Positions 1 to 9,680 of a stretch of DNA of 64,000 bases are shown here, piece by piece. Source of the DNA: Orenia metallireducens (GTDB lineage: Bacteria; Bacillota; Halanaerobiia; Halobacteroidales; Halobacteroidaceae); assembly GCF_001693735.1 (NCBI RefSeq), contig NZ_LWDV01000009.1, forward strand, positions 651,690 through 715,689. Reading direction: 5' to 3'. The translations under genes were made by a program, and so were the position numbers. Position 1 is the stretch's first letter. Every line of letters begins with the position of its first letter. Under the pieces are notes generated by a model. The model saw only the letters and a list, made by a program, of their open reading frames with translations. It was not told the DNA's origin and made no database searches.

Positions 1-311
1 CTAAACTTCAATTTACCAAATGGAAGGGAATGAGTCTTAAGGTCTTTGTTCTCTTCCTTTAACTTCATAGCATATTCAGTCAATAACCCTTCAAAGAATT
101 CTATCTCATTATCAAGCTTAGAACTCTCCTCTTCTAACCAGCTATCAATCATCATCTTCCTCTTTTCTGCTAGCTCCTCTTTCTTTTTCTTTGCACCTTT
201 TAAATCTCTTAACTTCTCTAATGCCCAATCTGCCTTAGCATCATCATTAATAACAAACCTGTCTTCTTGCTTCTCTTCAACTCTTTCTTGTATTGTACTC
301 ACTTTACTCAT
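1..311 (-). CDS. Phage Mu Gam-like host-nuclease inhibitor, partial
   Basis: Minus-strand frame open from ATG at 311 to the window edge, so the C-terminal end is missing. The predicted protein is charged and helical; the segments DDAKADWALEKLRDLK, IDSWLEEESSKLDNEIEFFE and THSLPFGKLKF match the layout of Gam-family proteins (PF07352), which bind double-stranded DNA ends and block host exonucleases. The ATG at 311 sits directly on the purine-rich AGAAAGG, so the GTG at 302, six bases past AAGGATG, may be the true start. It is an isolated phage gene here; other phage remnants lie at 48-51 kb. The family call rests on remembered sequence pattern. Confidence 0.7.
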   Translation of the reverse strand, partial: MSKVSTIQERVEEKQEDRFVINDDAKADWALEKLRDLKGAKKKKEELAEKRKMMIDSWLEEESSKLDNEIEFFEGLLTEYAMKLKEENKDLKTHSLPFGKLKF

Positions 312-904
312 CCTTTCTAAAATAACCTTAGTCAATCATTATTAATAGTATTGCCAGTCTCCTTAACCTCAATATCTTTTTTATTAATAATTTATATCTT
401 CTCTTATTTTTATAGTCATAAGAGACTATGTTTCTAGTAACTATTATTTAAAACTGAGTAATAGATTAATAATAAGCTATCAATTTTTCTTATGTATGTT
501 GACATAGAAGCATTATTTAATAGTTTCTTGATTAGTTTTTTTAACAGGTATATAATGACAGTATAGTGAAAATTATATTATAGTATGGAAAAGACTTATG
601 GTAGTTAAGTGGTTTAACTTTTGTAAATAACAATTTTTATTATAAGTTTATCATCCATATTTAAATAATTAATGGAATACTTTAAGGATTTTAAAAACAG
701 TAAATCGTAGTCAAATAAAGACTACTTCTTCTAGTAGTCTTTACATAATCAATCTATTCACTATCAAATGGATAACTAACAATCACCAATAATGATTCTC
801 AATTAGTCTTATCTTCTCTTATTGGTATAGCAAAGTTAGGTATGATTTATAATAGTGATTAAAAATAAAATTATTTTAAAAATAAAACTATAAGGAGTGA
901 TGTC
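312..904. other. AT-rich intergenic region with small hairpin
   Basis: No credible gene. The only clear structure is a 10-bp inverted repeat at 717-742 (AAAGACTACT / AGTAGTCTTT, six-base loop), possibly a weak terminator or part of a remnant. The last 60 bases hold the leader of the next gene with a strong AAGGAGTGA ribosome site. Confidence 0.5.
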
Positions 905-1528
905 ATGAAAAAGAAGATTATTAGTTTAACTTTAGTTATCGTTTTTTTATTTACTTTTATAGCAACTGCACAGAGTTTGACCAAAGAAGAGATACTAGAA
1001 AAATTGAAAAAAATCTCCCAAATATCAGATGATAAAGAGAGATTATTATCCTATGATACTTTTATAAAAAAATTAGCTATCCAAGATGATCTACGCGAAG
1101 ACACAGGTAAATGGCTTTCACATTCCAAAATAGATCCTCTTACTGATAAACAGATAATAATCTTCAAACTGGTAGATGAAAATCCAAATATCTTATCAAA
1201 AAAAGCACTATTTATCAGATATCAGAATGAAAAAACTCAGCTTTTCATTTCATGGAATGAGTATTTAGGTGACAATTCATTAGTTAAATACAGATTTGAT
1301 AAAGAAAAGATAGAACAGAGAAATTGGCTTTCATCAGCAGATGGTACTGCTACTTTCTATCCTGGAAATCCTATCGAATTTATTAATAAAATTATGACAG
1401 CTGATAAATTAGTTACTAGAATCTCACCTTATAATTCAGGTCCCATCACTGCAGAATTTGATGTAAGAGGACTAAAAGCAGCAGCTCAACCTTATGAGGA
1501 TACCTTAAATTGGGTGGAGAAAGATTAA
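905..1528 (+). CDS. Secreted VasI/TagO-like protein
   Basis: 207 residues with a clear Sec signal peptide (Lys-rich start, hydrophobic residues 5-20, cut near ATAQS). The C-terminal half carries the pattern seen in VasI/TagO proteins (PF11319): FISWNEYLG, VKYRFDKEKIEQRNW, ATFYPGNPIEFINKI, and RISPYNSGPITAEFDVRGL, ending at a conserved Trp (LNW). TagO is an accessory protein of type VI secretion, but this fold also occurs in organisms lacking that system and no secretion gene is nearby, so the role is unknown. Start chosen by AAGGAGTGATGTC before ATG. It is monocistronic and converges on copA, sharing a terminator. Confidence 0.75.
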   Translation: MKKKIISLTLVIVFLFTFIATAQSLTKEEILEKLKKISQISDDKERLLSYDTFIKKLAIQDDLREDTGKWLSHSKIDPLTDKQIIIFKLVDENPNILSKKALFIRYQNEKTQLFISWNEYLGDNSLVKYRFDKEKIEQRNWLSSADGTATFYPGNPIEFINKIMTADKLVTRISPYNSGPITAEFDVRGLKAAAQPYEDTLNWVEKD

Positions 1529-1570
1529 TAACCTGCAAGTATAAAGGGGAAAATCAATACTATAATTAAA

Positions 1571-1601
1571 AAAGGAACCAAAGTTAAACTTTGGTTCCTT
1601 T
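1571..1601. terminator. Bidirectional terminator between convergent genes
   Basis: AAAGGAACCAAAGTT pairs perfectly with AACTTTGGTTCCTTT around a single A. A-rich and T-rich flanks let it work on both strands for the secreted protein and copA. Confidence 0.85.
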
Positions 1602-1613
1602 AAAGCAATCTAT

Positions 1614-1823
1614 CTATTCAATTCCCACAACTTGATATCCTGCTTCTTCAACAGCTGCTGTTAACTTCGCATCGTCTACATCTGAAGACAATTCAACGAT
1701 AGCTCTATTCTCATCAGCACTAACATCAGCTGCTTTGACCTCAGCCATTGCCTCTAGCTCTTTTTGCACACGCCCCGAACAATGTCCACAACTCATTCCT
1801 TCGATTCTGATAATTTTCTTCAT
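1614..1823 (-). CDS. copZ: CopZ-like copper chaperone, internal in-frame start in copA
   Basis: The last 69 codons of the copA frame form a complete ferredoxin-like copper chaperone beginning [15 protein letters not shown], where a normal copZ would begin. The ATG at 1823 is preceded by AAGGAGGAG with standard spacing, so free CopZ could be made from the same message by internal initiation, in addition to the CopA-CopZ fusion. CopZ hands Cu(I) to CopA and to CsoR/CopY-type regulators. Inference: an ancestral copA-copZ gene pair whose stop codon was lost, or a selected two-product gene. Confidence 0.55.
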   Translation of the reverse strand: MKKIIRIEGMSCGHCSGRVQKELEAMAEVKAADVSADENRAIVELSSDVDDAKLTAAVEEAGYQVVGIE

Positions 1824-4355
1824 AGATTTCTCCTCCTTAAAATTATTATTCTCCATATTTTTATTATCTTTAACAGTATCGACTTTATTTTGAGGTTTAA
1901 AGTTCTTCAACCTTAAAGCATTGGTCAACACTGATACTGAACTCATTGACATTGCTGCTGCAGCAATCATTGGATTAAGTAATGGTCCACCAAAGAGGTG
2001 TAATAGACCAGCAGCAATTGGAATCCCTGCTGTATTATAAGCAAATGCCCAGAATAGGTTCTGCTTGATATTTCTGATAGTTGCCTTACTCAATTGAATT
2101 GCTGTAACAACATCCATGATATCATCCTTCATCAAGACTATATCAGCACTCTCCATAGCTACATCAGTACCAGAACCGATTGCTATCCCTACATCTGCCT
2201 GTGCCAAAGCTGGTGCATCATTAATACCATCACCAACCATTGCTACCTTCTTACTACTATCCTGTAGCTTCTTAACCTCAGCGGCTTTATCCTCTGGTAA
2301 TACCTCAGCCCGAACTATATCAATTCCAACCTCTTTGGCAATAGCATTGGCTGTACGCTGATTATCCCCTGTAATCATCGCAACTTTAATTCCCATCTGA
2401 TGGAGGGTCTTAACTGCTGCTGCACTACTTGCTTTAACTGTATCAGCAACGGCAATAATACCTGCTAACTCTCCATTAATTGCTATAAACATTGGGGTCT
2501 TACCTTCATTGGCAAGTCTATCGGAATCCTCTTGTAAGGTTACTTTTATTCCTTTATCATCCATCAACTTTTTATTTCCAAGTAGTATAAATTTATCATC
2601 TATCTCTACCTCAATTCCATGACCTGGAATCGCTATAAAGTTATCAAGCTTCTTAAACTCTACCCCTGCTTCTTGAGCACCTTTGACAATAGCTTCTCCT
2701 AGTGGGTGTTCAGAACCCTTCTCAGCTGAACCTGCTAATGCTAATAGCTCCTCTTTAGAATAATCATTAACAGTTACTAGATCAGTAACCTTTGGCCTTC
2801 CTTCAGTAATGGTACCTGTCTTATCAAAGACAATAGTCTCTATCTTATGGGTAGTCTCCAAAGGAGTTCCGCCTTTGATTAAAACTCCATTCTCTGCACC
2901 TTTACCTGTACCGACCATAATTGCTGTCGGGGTTGCTAAACCTAAAGCACAGGGACAAGCAATTACTAAGACAGAGATGAAGATTGTTAGGGAAAAGACT
3001 GCTCCTGTTCCTGCTAAGTACCAAGCAAGTCCTGATAGAATAGCAATTCCAATTACTACAGGAACGAAGTATCCTGAAATTATATCTGCCATCTTAGCAA
3101 TTGGTGCTTTAGAGCCTTGAGCCTCTTCTACTAACTTAATAATCTGGGCTAAGGCTGTATCCTTACCGACTTTGGTAGCCTTGAATTTAATAGTTCCATT
3201 CTTATTAAGTCCTGCCCCAATTACCTTGTCACCAACCTTCTTCTCAACAGGGATACTCTCCCCAGTTAACATTGATTCATCAACAGCAGTATGCCCTTCA
3301 ACGATAGTTCCATCAACAGGAATCTTCTCTCCTGGCTTGACTAAGATGATATCTCCTACCTCTACCTCTTCGATAGGAATAGTCATCTCTTCACCATCAT
3401 GGATAACTGTAGCTGTCTTAGCCTGTAAGTCCATCAACTTCTTAATCGCTTCTGATGTCTTACCTTTGGATACTGCTTCTAAATACTTACCTAATAAGAT
3501 TAAAGCAATGATTACACCTGCACTTTCAAAGTATAGACTCATTGCATAACTTGTATCACCAATAGATATTCTAAAGACTGCATAGATACCATATAAAATA
3601 GCTGCTAAAGTACCAATGGCTATCAGTGAATCCATATTAGGATGTCCTCTAAATAAAGATTTAAAACCAACTGTATAGAACTTATAACCAGCCAACATCA
3701 CTGGAATAGTTAAAATTAACTGTACTAGAGCAAAATTTAATGGATGAACTGATGGTTCTAGAAATTCTAGAAGTGGTAACCCTAACATATGACCCATAGC
3801 TATATAGAGTAATGGAATTGAGAAGATACTAGCTACAATGAACTTCTTCCATAGAGTCTCTATCTCTTTATTCTTCCTCTCTTTATCAACATCAACCCTC
3901 TCTCCTGCTTCAATCTCCAAAGGCTCATAACCTGCCTTAATAATGGCATTCTTAATCTCTGAAATTCTAGTATCATGGGAATTATATTTAACCAGTGCTT
4001 TCTCTGTAGCAAAGTTAACATTAACCTCTTCAATCCCCTCTAACTTCTTAATCTCTCTCTCTACAGCAGCAGCACAACTAGCACAAGTCATTCCACCAAT
4101 TGGTATATTTATCTCTCGTAGCTCAATCTCATCATCAACACCATAACCAGCATCTTTAACTGCTGCTTTAATATCTTCTAATGTAGCAGTTGAGTCATCA
4201 AAGACTACATTTAGCTTTTCAGTAGCAAAGTTAACATTAGCTTCTTTAACACCAGCTACCTTACTTACATTCTTCTCTACTGCAGCTGAACAACTAGCAC
4301 AGCTCATCCCTGTGACTTTAATTGTCTCTCTCTGTACTACTTTCGCCTCTGACAT
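1614..4355 (-). CDS. copA: Cu(+)-exporting P-type ATPase with C-terminal CopZ fusion
   Basis: 913 residues. Two N-terminal heavy-metal domains (GMSCASC at 16-22, GMTCASC at 88-94), eight-helix P1B core, TGES at 364-367, CPC metal site at 467-469, phosphorylation site DKTGT at 511-515, SEHPL in the nucleotide domain, GDGINDAP, and the distal MSMSS motif: a Cu(I) pump of the inner membrane. Unusually, the frame continues through a polar linker (about 820-844) into a third, CopZ-like domain (845-913, GMSCGHC). Typical CopA ends near 800-820 residues. Start ATG follows AAGGAGGGATAAGG. A sigma-A promoter and CsoR-type operator lie upstream. Identity is secure; whether the fusion is always translated is open, because a strong Shine-Dalgarno lies inside the linker. 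Confidence 0.97.
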   Translation of the reverse strand: MSEAKVVQRETIKVTGMSCASCSAAVEKNVSKVAGVKEANVNFATEKLNVVFDDSTATLEDIKAAVKDAGYGVDDEIELREINIPIGGMTCASCAAAVEREIKKLEGIEEVNVNFATEKALVKYNSHDTRISEIKNAIIKAGYEPLEIEAGERVDVDKERKNKEIETLWKKFIVASIFSIPLLYIAMGHMLGLPLLEFLEPSVHPLNFALVQLILTIPVMLAGYKFYTVGFKSLFRGHPNMDSLIAIGTLAAILYGIYAVFRISIGDTSYAMSLYFESAGVIIALILLGKYLEAVSKGKTSEAIKKLMDLQAKTATVIHDGEEMTIPIEEVEVGDIILVKPGEKIPVDGTIVEGHTAVDESMLTGESIPVEKKVGDKVIGAGLNKNGTIKFKATKVGKDTALAQIIKLVEEAQGSKAPIAKMADIISGYFVPVVIGIAILSGLAWYLAGTGAVFSLTIFISVLVIACPCALGLATPTAIMVGTGKGAENGVLIKGGTPLETTHKIETIVFDKTGTITEGRPKVTDLVTVNDYSKEELLALAGSAEKGSEHPLGEAIVKGAQEAGVEFKKLDNFIAIPGHGIEVEIDDKFILLGNKKLMDDKGIKVTLQEDSDRLANEGKTPMFIAINGELAGIIAVADTVKASSAAAVKTLHQMGIKVAMITGDNQRTANAIAKEVGIDIVRAEVLPEDKAAEVKKLQDSSKKVAMVGDGINDAPALAQADVGIAIGSGTDVAMESADIVLMKDDIMDVVTAIQLSKATIRNIKQNLFWAFAYNTAGIPIAAGLLHLFGGPLLNPMIAAAAMSMSSVSVLTNALRLKNFKPQNKVDTVKDNKNMENNNFKEEKSMKKIIRIEGMSCGHCSGRVQKELEAMAEVKAADVSADENRAIVELSSDVDDAKLTAAVEEAGYQVVGIE
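1831..1838 (-). promoter_or_regulatory. Internal Shine-Dalgarno for CopZ
   Basis: AAGGAGGA on the minus strand, seven bases before ATG 1823. It also encodes Lys-Glu-Glu of the CopA-CopZ linker, so the site is both coding and a strong ribosome-binding sequence. Confidence 0.6.
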
Positions 4356-4412
4356 CCTTATCCCTCCTTATATTTATCATCTCCTTATCTCTAAGGAATT
4401 ATTTTTGTTTTT

Positions 4413-4429
4413 ATACCCCCTATGGGTAT
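4413..4429. promoter_or_regulatory. CsoR-type copper operator
   Basis: ATACCC-CCTAT-GGGTAT, an inverted repeat of the kind bound by CsoR repressors upstream of copper genes. It lies just downstream of the copA -10 box, over the expected transcription start, where a bound repressor would block transcription. No csoR gene lies in the window. Confidence 0.75.
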
Positions 4430-4441
4430 CTCTTAGTTACA

Positions 4442-4470
4442 AGAATATCATATCTGAACTTGTCTGTCAA
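4442..4470 (-). promoter_or_regulatory. copA sigma-A promoter
   Basis: TTGACA (4470-4465), 17-base spacer, TATTCT (4447-4442) on the minus strand. It directs transcription into copA about 80 bases downstream. Confidence 0.75.
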
Positions 4471-4513
4471 GGGATAAGTAATATATTATAAACTTTAGTA
4501 ACAAATACAATGA

Positions 4514-4547
4514 TAGCACCCCTATTTACTATTAAAAAAGGGTGCTA
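4514..4547. repeat. Hairpin TAGCACCC / GGGTGCTA
   Basis: 8-bp perfect stem with an 18-base AT-rich loop between copA and lytR. No U-tract, so a terminator role is not clear. Confidence 0.3.
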
Positions 4548-4640
4548 GCTAACAATGATGCAAAGAAATATAATGAGAAATAACCACCTAAGAAAAATTC
4601 TACATAATTAAATATCTAAATTATTGTAGTTTGGAACTAA

Positions 4641-4716
4641 TTCAATTTTTGCTTTGTTCAAAGAGTAATTTTTTACCTTTTAAGACCATAACTATCAACT
4701 CAAAAATTTTGCAATA
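4641..4716. repeat. Partial copy of MITE family (right end)
   Basis: The segment from TTTTTGCTTTGTTCAAAG to TTTTGCAATAT resembles 12370-12466 (TTTTTGCTTCGTTCAAAC ... GTGTCGCAATAT). It appears to be a truncated, decayed copy of the terminal-inverted-repeat element described at 12082. Confidence 0.5.
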
Positions 4717-4748
4717 TCTATCTTAAGTTTCACTTTGAGAATAAATAA

Positions 4749-5525
4749 TCATATCCCAAATATTCTTTGTAAATCCTTTACTTTAGAACGGCTAACAGGC
4801 ACTTCCATCTCTCTATCATCACCCATTAAGACCTGATACTTCCCTTTAAACCAAGGGATTATCTCTTTAATCTTATTTAGATTAATTAAATAACTGCGAT
4901 GTACTCGCAAAAAGTTAGCTTCGCTTAGTCTATCCTCTAACTCACTTAAACAAAGATCTATCTGATACTCTTTATCATAGGTTTTTACATAGACTCTAGA
5001 ATCATGAGTATATGAAAGTATAATCTCATTATACTCTAATAACTTTAGATTTCCCTTATTTGTCTTAACAGCCAATTTATCAATTCTAGGGTTTTTACTT
5101 TCCTCACCTATCTTTTCTATTAAATTTGTTAACTTATTTCCTATAAATTGCTCTTTAAAGTAAAGGTTCTTAATCCTATTTATTAACTTTAAAAGTCTCT
5201 CTTCTTCATAAGGCTTTAATAGATAATCAACTGCATTGACTGTAAAGGCATCTAAAGCATATTCATCATAAGCTGTTACAAAGACAATTATAGGCTCCTT
5301 CTCTAACCCCATAAGCTCCTTAGCGACTTCTAAACCCGTCTTTCCTCCCATTTGAATATCTAAAAAGACTAAATCTGGACTCTTTTTTTGAATAAGCTCC
5401 AAAGCTTGAATACCATCCTCTGCTGTTGCTATCAATTGAATATCATCTATTCCCTCTAATAAAAACTCTAATTCACTCCTTGCTGGAAATTCATCATCAG
5501 CTATTATAGTTCTAATCTTCTCCAT
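4749..5525 (-). CDS. lytR: LytR/AlgR-type response regulator (LytTR)
   Basis: 258 residues. N-terminal receiver domain with acidic pair D10/D11 and phospho-acceptor D56 in VFLDIQMGG, conserved TAYDEYA and LLKPYE (K of the receiver). C-terminal LytTR DNA-binding domain (about 155-258) with VHRSYLINL and VPVSRSKVKDL. It is the partner of the sensor kinase encoded directly upstream; the two frames overlap by 14 bases, indicating translational coupling. LytST-type systems in Firmicutes sense pyruvate or envelope state and often control lrgAB or pyruvate transporters, none of which is in this window. Confidence 0.95.
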   Translation of the reverse strand: MEKIRTIIADDEFPARSELEFLLEGIDDIQLIATAEDGIQALELIQKKSPDLVFLDIQMGGKTGLEVAKELMGLEKEPIIVFVTAYDEYALDAFTVNAVDYLLKPYEEERLLKLINRIKNLYFKEQFIGNKLTNLIEKIGEESKNPRIDKLAVKTNKGNLKLLEYNEIILSYTHDSRVYVKTYDKEYQIDLCLSELEDRLSEANFLRVHRSYLINLNKIKEIIPWFKGKYQVLMGDDREMEVPVSRSKVKDLQRIFGI

Positions 5526-7233
5526 TACTTTCCCTCCCTTTAAGTAAATATGGGATTTGAATTGTAACCTTAGTTCCTTCTTGTTGTCGACTGCTAATCT
5601 CTAGACCATATTCAGTACCATATATCTTTTGAATCCTCTGTTTAACATTACTTAAACCAATTCCACAGCCCTTTCCATGCCCTGCTTCTATCACACAATT
5701 TAAATATTTATCTGGAATTCCTACACCATTATCTATTATCTCTAACAATAAATTTTGCTCTTTCTGCCTTGCCTTAACTAACACCTTTCCAAGACCTACT
5801 TTAGAAGAGACTCCATGTTTAATAGCATTTTCCACAATAGGTTGTAAGACAAAACTGGGAACTTCACAATCTAGTAATTCCTGAGGAATATCTATCTCTA
5901 CCTCCAATTTAGAACCAAAGCGTGCCTTCTCTATCTCAACATAATAAGAAGTATACTCTAATTCTTTCGCTAACTTTATTAAGCTATGATTTTCCTTTAA
6001 AGTATGGCGGAAGAATTTAGACAACTTAACCAATAGCTCTCTTGCCCCCATAGGGTCAGTGCGACAGAAAGAAATAATGGTATTTAAGGCATTAAATAAG
6101 AAATGTGGGTGAACTTGAAACTGCAACGCTTTCAATTCAGCTTGAGTAGCTAGCTGTGCCTCCTTCTCCAAACTAGATATGTGTAGTTGGGTAGATAATA
6201 GCTCTGAAATCCCTCTAGCTAACTCTATATCTACTTCTGTAATACTACTTTCTTCAGATTTGTATAACTTTAATGCTCCAATCACCTCACCCCTTCTCTT
6301 TAAAGGGGCAATCACCGCTGACTTAAGCTTACAGTCCTTAACTGGACAACCTAGCTTGCGTTTGTTAGTAGCCACTTTCAATTGACCCTCTAATAAGACT
6401 TCCTTAGTAGCCTTAGTCATTATCCCCTCCCCTGCCTGATGGTGATCCATTCCTAGACCATAGTGGGCCAGCACCTTCTTTCGATCAGTGATTGAAACAG
6501 CTGCTACCCCACTTATCTCATAAATAATCTTTGAGGTCTCTAAAGCAGAACTATAATTTAAGCCTTCTTTCAAATAACCAATACTTTTGTTAGCAATCTT
6601 TAAGGCTTTATACGATTGTAATGCCATCAACTCTTGTCCCTTCTTCATACTGTTGTGAAGAACATTAATAAATAAGGTAATACCTAAAGAGTTACTTAAA
6701 ATCATAGGCAGGGCTATAATTCTTACTAATTCATAGGCTTGGTCATAAGGATGGCTTAGTACCAAAACTAATCCCATCTCTAAAACCTCTATGATAACTC
6801 CTAGTAAAAATCCAGTATTTAAAGAGATCTTATCAAAAGAGCGATAGTAATAAATTATTCCACCAATTAACCCTGCCACAGTGGTAGAGAGAGCACACGC
6901 AAAGGCAGTAAACCCACCTAAAAAATAACGATGAATTCCTCCAATCAAACCAGCAAAAAAACCTACAATAGGTCCCCCTAATAATCCACCGACAACTGCT
7001 CCAATAGCTCGAATATTAGCATAAGCATCATGGATATAAATTCCTAAATAGGTTCCTAAAATTGATAATAGACCAAAAAATATAATCAAGAAAATCTTAG
7101 ATTTAATCTTAGCCCTTCTATTAATCACTTGAGAAAAGATATCTGTTTCCATAATAAATAGCTGAGCTGCTACTGCTATAATTGCCATATTCTTAATCAA
7201 ATCAAAAAGCAAATTTACAATTAGATCATGCAT
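5512..7233 (-). CDS. lytS: LytS-type sensor histidine kinase
   Basis: About 573 residues. N-terminal 5TM-5TMR_LYT sensor with several membrane helices (roughly 5-200) and the signature AGLIGGIHRYFLGG; GAF-like middle (about 230-350) with a CPVKDC cysteine pair; His_kinase domain QVHPHFLFNALNT; and HATPase with NAIKHG and GHGKGCGIGLSNV. The frame can be extended to GTG 7242, but the ATG at 7233 lies at correct distance from GGAGGAGGT, so it is preferred. First gene of a two-gene operon with lytR. Confidence 0.93.
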   Translation of the reverse strand: MHDLIVNLLFDLIKNMAIIAVAAQLFIMETDIFSQVINRRAKIKSKIFLIIFFGLLSILGTYLGIYIHDAYANIRAIGAVVGGLLGGPIVGFFAGLIGGIHRYFLGGFTAFACALSTTVAGLIGGIIYYYRSFDKISLNTGFLLGVIIEVLEMGLVLVLSHPYDQAYELVRIIALPMILSNSLGITLFINVLHNSMKKGQELMALQSYKALKIANKSIGYLKEGLNYSSALETSKIIYEISGVAAVSITDRKKVLAHYGLGMDHHQAGEGIMTKATKEVLLEGQLKVATNKRKLGCPVKDCKLKSAVIAPLKRRGEVIGALKLYKSEESSITEVDIELARGISELLSTQLHISSLEKEAQLATQAELKALQFQVHPHFLFNALNTIISFCRTDPMGARELLVKLSKFFRHTLKENHSLIKLAKELEYTSYYVEIEKARFGSKLEVEIDIPQELLDCEVPSFVLQPIVENAIKHGVSSKVGLGKVLVKARQKEQNLLLEIIDNGVGIPDKYLNCVIEAGHGKGCGIGLSNVKQRIQKIYGTEYGLEISSRQQEGTKVTIQIPYLLKGRESNGED

Positions 7234-7412
7234 GACTACCACACCTCCTCCAATTATACTGCTTCAACTAATAATATCTAAATACCTAACATAGTAGTTA
7301 AATGAATTATTTTATATTATAATTATATCATATAGAGTTCTTAGATAAGATACAAATTAATAAAAAAAAAGAATAGCTTGAATTAATACCTTAAATAAAA
7401 GGAGTAGATATT

Positions 7413-8279
7413 ATGCCTGATTTTTGGAGTCATATTGTTGCAGGTGATTTAATCATAGACAGACTAGAAGATAATACTTTAAAAAATATAATTAAACAGA
7501 ATAGAACTATCTATAATCTAGGGTGCCAAGGACCTGATTTATTCTTTTATAATGATTTTTGGCCTTGGATTAAAGAGAAGCGCGGTCCTAAAATTGGATC
7601 ACTATTACATCAAAAGAATATCAAACCCTTCTTTATAGAGAGTCTTAGCTACTTAAAGAGTATGTATCATCAACATAATTTCCCGATATTACTAAGCTAT
7701 TTTAGTGGCTTTTTAGCACATTATACTGTAGATAAGACAGCACACCCCTTTGTATTTGCTAAACAGAAAAGTCCTAATCAACATAAACTATTAGAGATTA
7801 ATTTAGATACTTATTTGGTTGAAGAAATCTGGGGTAAAAAAGTCTATAGTCTCTCTCCAATTGAACAAATTGACTTAGGAAATGAGTTACCAGATATAAT
7901 TATAGATTATTATAAGTATATCTTAAATAAAAGTCATAATCATAATCTAGAAATCAAATTAATCAATGATTCCTACCAAGACTTCAAAAGAATAATGAAG
8001 TTCTTTTACAGTCCTTACAAAATCAAAAAATTAAGCTTTAAAATATTAAATCCTTTAGTACCACTCAACCTTGATACTTTAAGCTATCCTACTAAAATAA
8101 ATTATAAAATCTTATCAGAAGAAGAGTATTTAAAGTTTAAAGAACTGATACTGGACGGGGTTAAAGAAGGTCTAAAGTTAATAGAAATAATGAAAGGCTA
8201 CCTCCAAGATGAGCTTGAAAACTCAGCCTTAGAAGTAGCCTTTCAAGGGATAAATTTTGAAGGGGAGCTTATTGAATAG
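7413..8279 (+). CDS. Zinc-dependent phospholipase C-like protein
   Basis: 288 residues, no signal peptide. Family PF00882 pattern: MPDFWSHIVAGDLI with an early His, LGCQGPDLFFYNDF, and GFLAHYTVDKTAHPF carrying the metal-binding His/Asp set. Clostridial relatives are secreted phospholipases C; many shorter cytoplasmic homologues like this one have no known substrate. Start follows AAGGAGTAGATATT. It converges on the transporter gene and the 3' ends overlap by 11 bases. Confidence 0.85.
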   Translation: MPDFWSHIVAGDLIIDRLEDNTLKNIIKQNRTIYNLGCQGPDLFFYNDFWPWIKEKRGPKIGSLLHQKNIKPFFIESLSYLKSMYHQHNFPILLSYFSGFLAHYTVDKTAHPFVFAKQKSPNQHKLLEINLDTYLVEEIWGKKVYSLSPIEQIDLGNELPDIIIDYYKYILNKSHNHNLEIKLINDSYQDFKRIMKFFYSPYKIKKLSFKILNPLVPLNLDTLSYPTKINYKILSEEEYLKFKELILDGVKEGLKLIEIMKGYLQDELENSALEVAFQGINFEGELIE

Positions 8280-9531
8280 CCTCATTTCTCCCCTTCTCTA
8301 TATCTACTTTACTTAAAATAATCATGCCTATTATAAAGAAGGAAGCCAATGAAATAATACCCCATCTACTACTTCCAGTTAGCTGTCCAACTAGTGCAAA
8401 GATAAAAGGTCCTGTGATTGCAGCAAATTTACTAGAGACCCCAAAGAAACCGTAGAACTCAGCAGACTTATTTTGAGGAACCATTACTCCATATAAGGAA
8501 CGGCTCAATGCCTGTACTCCTCCTTGTACTAAGCCAACCATTCCAGCTAAAATCCAAAAATGTATAGCAGTAGTCATAAAATAACCTACGATAGTAATTA
8601 GCAAATAGACACTAAGTCCTATAATAATCCCCCGCTTTGCCCCTATCCTCTCACCTAATTTGCCAAAAAGTAGAGCAAAGGGTATTCCTATAAACTGGGT
8701 TAAGACCAAGGCTCCAATCAAATCACTCTGTCCAATCCCAATCTCACTACCATAGATGGTAGCCATTCGAATAATCGTACCAACCCCATCATTATAGACC
8801 CAAAAAGCAATTAGAAACTTAAATAACTCTCGATATTTTTTAATATTTCTAAAGGTCCTTGCTACTCTAGCAAATCCAACTTTGATATATTTTTTAAATC
8901 TAAAATTCTTCTTTGTTGGGAAATCAGAAATATTTCTAAAGATAGGAATAGAGAAGATAAACCACCAAAGTGCCACAGTTACAAAGGATAATCTAGTAGC
9001 CATTAAAGTACTAGCTATTCCAAAACTAGCAGCCTTCTGTATCATCATCAAATTGATAACTAACAAAAGCCCTCCACCTAAATAACCAGCAGCATATCCA
9101 AGTGATGAGACATAATCCATCCTCTTTGGAGCTACAATCTGTGGTAAGAAGGAGTCGTAAAAGACATTAGCACCTGAGAAGCCAATACTTGCTAAGATGA
9201 AGTAAAGCGAGGCTAATAGATAATCCCCTTCACCTATAAAGAATAATAATCCTGTACCTATTATACCTAGATAAGCAAAAAATCTAAGAAATTGCTTTTT
9301 AGAATTAGAGAAATCAGAGATAGCACCTAAGATTGGTGAGAGTAGAGCAATGATTAACATGCCAACTGCTTGAGTATAGCCCCAATAGGATGTAGCTAGA
9401 TTATTAGCTAATCCTTTAGCCGCTACCGTCCTATAAAATATAGGTAAAACTGCTGCCAAAATAGTTGTAGCAAAGGCTGAATTAGCCCAATCATACAAGA
9501 CCCAAGAATAAACCTCTTTTTTGTTTTCCAT
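8269..9531 (-). CDS. UMF1/Atg22-type MFS transporter
   Basis: 420 residues, about 12 membrane helices. The N-terminal signature VLYDWANSAFATTI is typical of the UMF1 family (PF11700), named after yeast Atg22, a vacuolar amino-acid effluxer. FYDSFLPQI and GGVQALSRSLY are also characteristic. Bacterial substrates are unknown. Start ATG follows AACGGGGTGAACTG. It is transcribed alone, with GH4 upstream on the same strand but behind a terminator. Confidence 0.9.
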   Translation of the reverse strand: MENKKEVYSWVLYDWANSAFATTILAAVLPIFYRTVAAKGLANNLATSYWGYTQAVGMLIIALLSPILGAISDFSNSKKQFLRFFAYLGIIGTGLLFFIGEGDYLLASLYFILASIGFSGANVFYDSFLPQIVAPKRMDYVSSLGYAAGYLGGGLLLVINLMMIQKAASFGIASTLMATRLSFVTVALWWFIFSIPIFRNISDFPTKKNFRFKKYIKVGFARVARTFRNIKKYRELFKFLIAFWVYNDGVGTIIRMATIYGSEIGIGQSDLIGALVLTQFIGIPFALLFGKLGERIGAKRGIIIGLSVYLLITIVGYFMTTAIHFWILAGMVGLVQGGVQALSRSLYGVMVPQNKSAEFYGFFGVSSKFAAITGPFIFALVGQLTGSSRWGIISLASFFIIGMIILSKVDIEKGRNEAIQ

Positions 9532-9633
9532 CAGTTCACCCCGTTAAATTATTTGATAGCTTTTAATTCTTGAAGAATACTGGCTACTCCTCTTTAATTA
9601 AGAGTTCTTAACAGAAAATTAACATTTTAAAGA

Positions 9634-9662
9634 AAAAAGATTAGGTCATCCCTAATCTTTTT
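9634..9662 (-). terminator. Terminator downstream of GH4 gene
   Basis: AAAAAGATTAGG / CCTAATCTTTTT, 12-bp stem with a five-base loop, 18 bases past the stop codon of the glycosidase gene. Confidence 0.8.
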
Positions 9663-9680
9663 GTAAATCTTAATTTTTTA

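Noticed and set aside
46..345. 99-residue plus-strand ORF at the window start
   Set aside because: Low-complexity Ser/Phe/Leu shadow of the minus-strand Gam-like frame, which has a proper start and family pattern.
2116..3549. Plus-strand ORFs across copA
   Set aside because: Antisense shadows of a highly conserved P-type ATPase; no ribosome sites.
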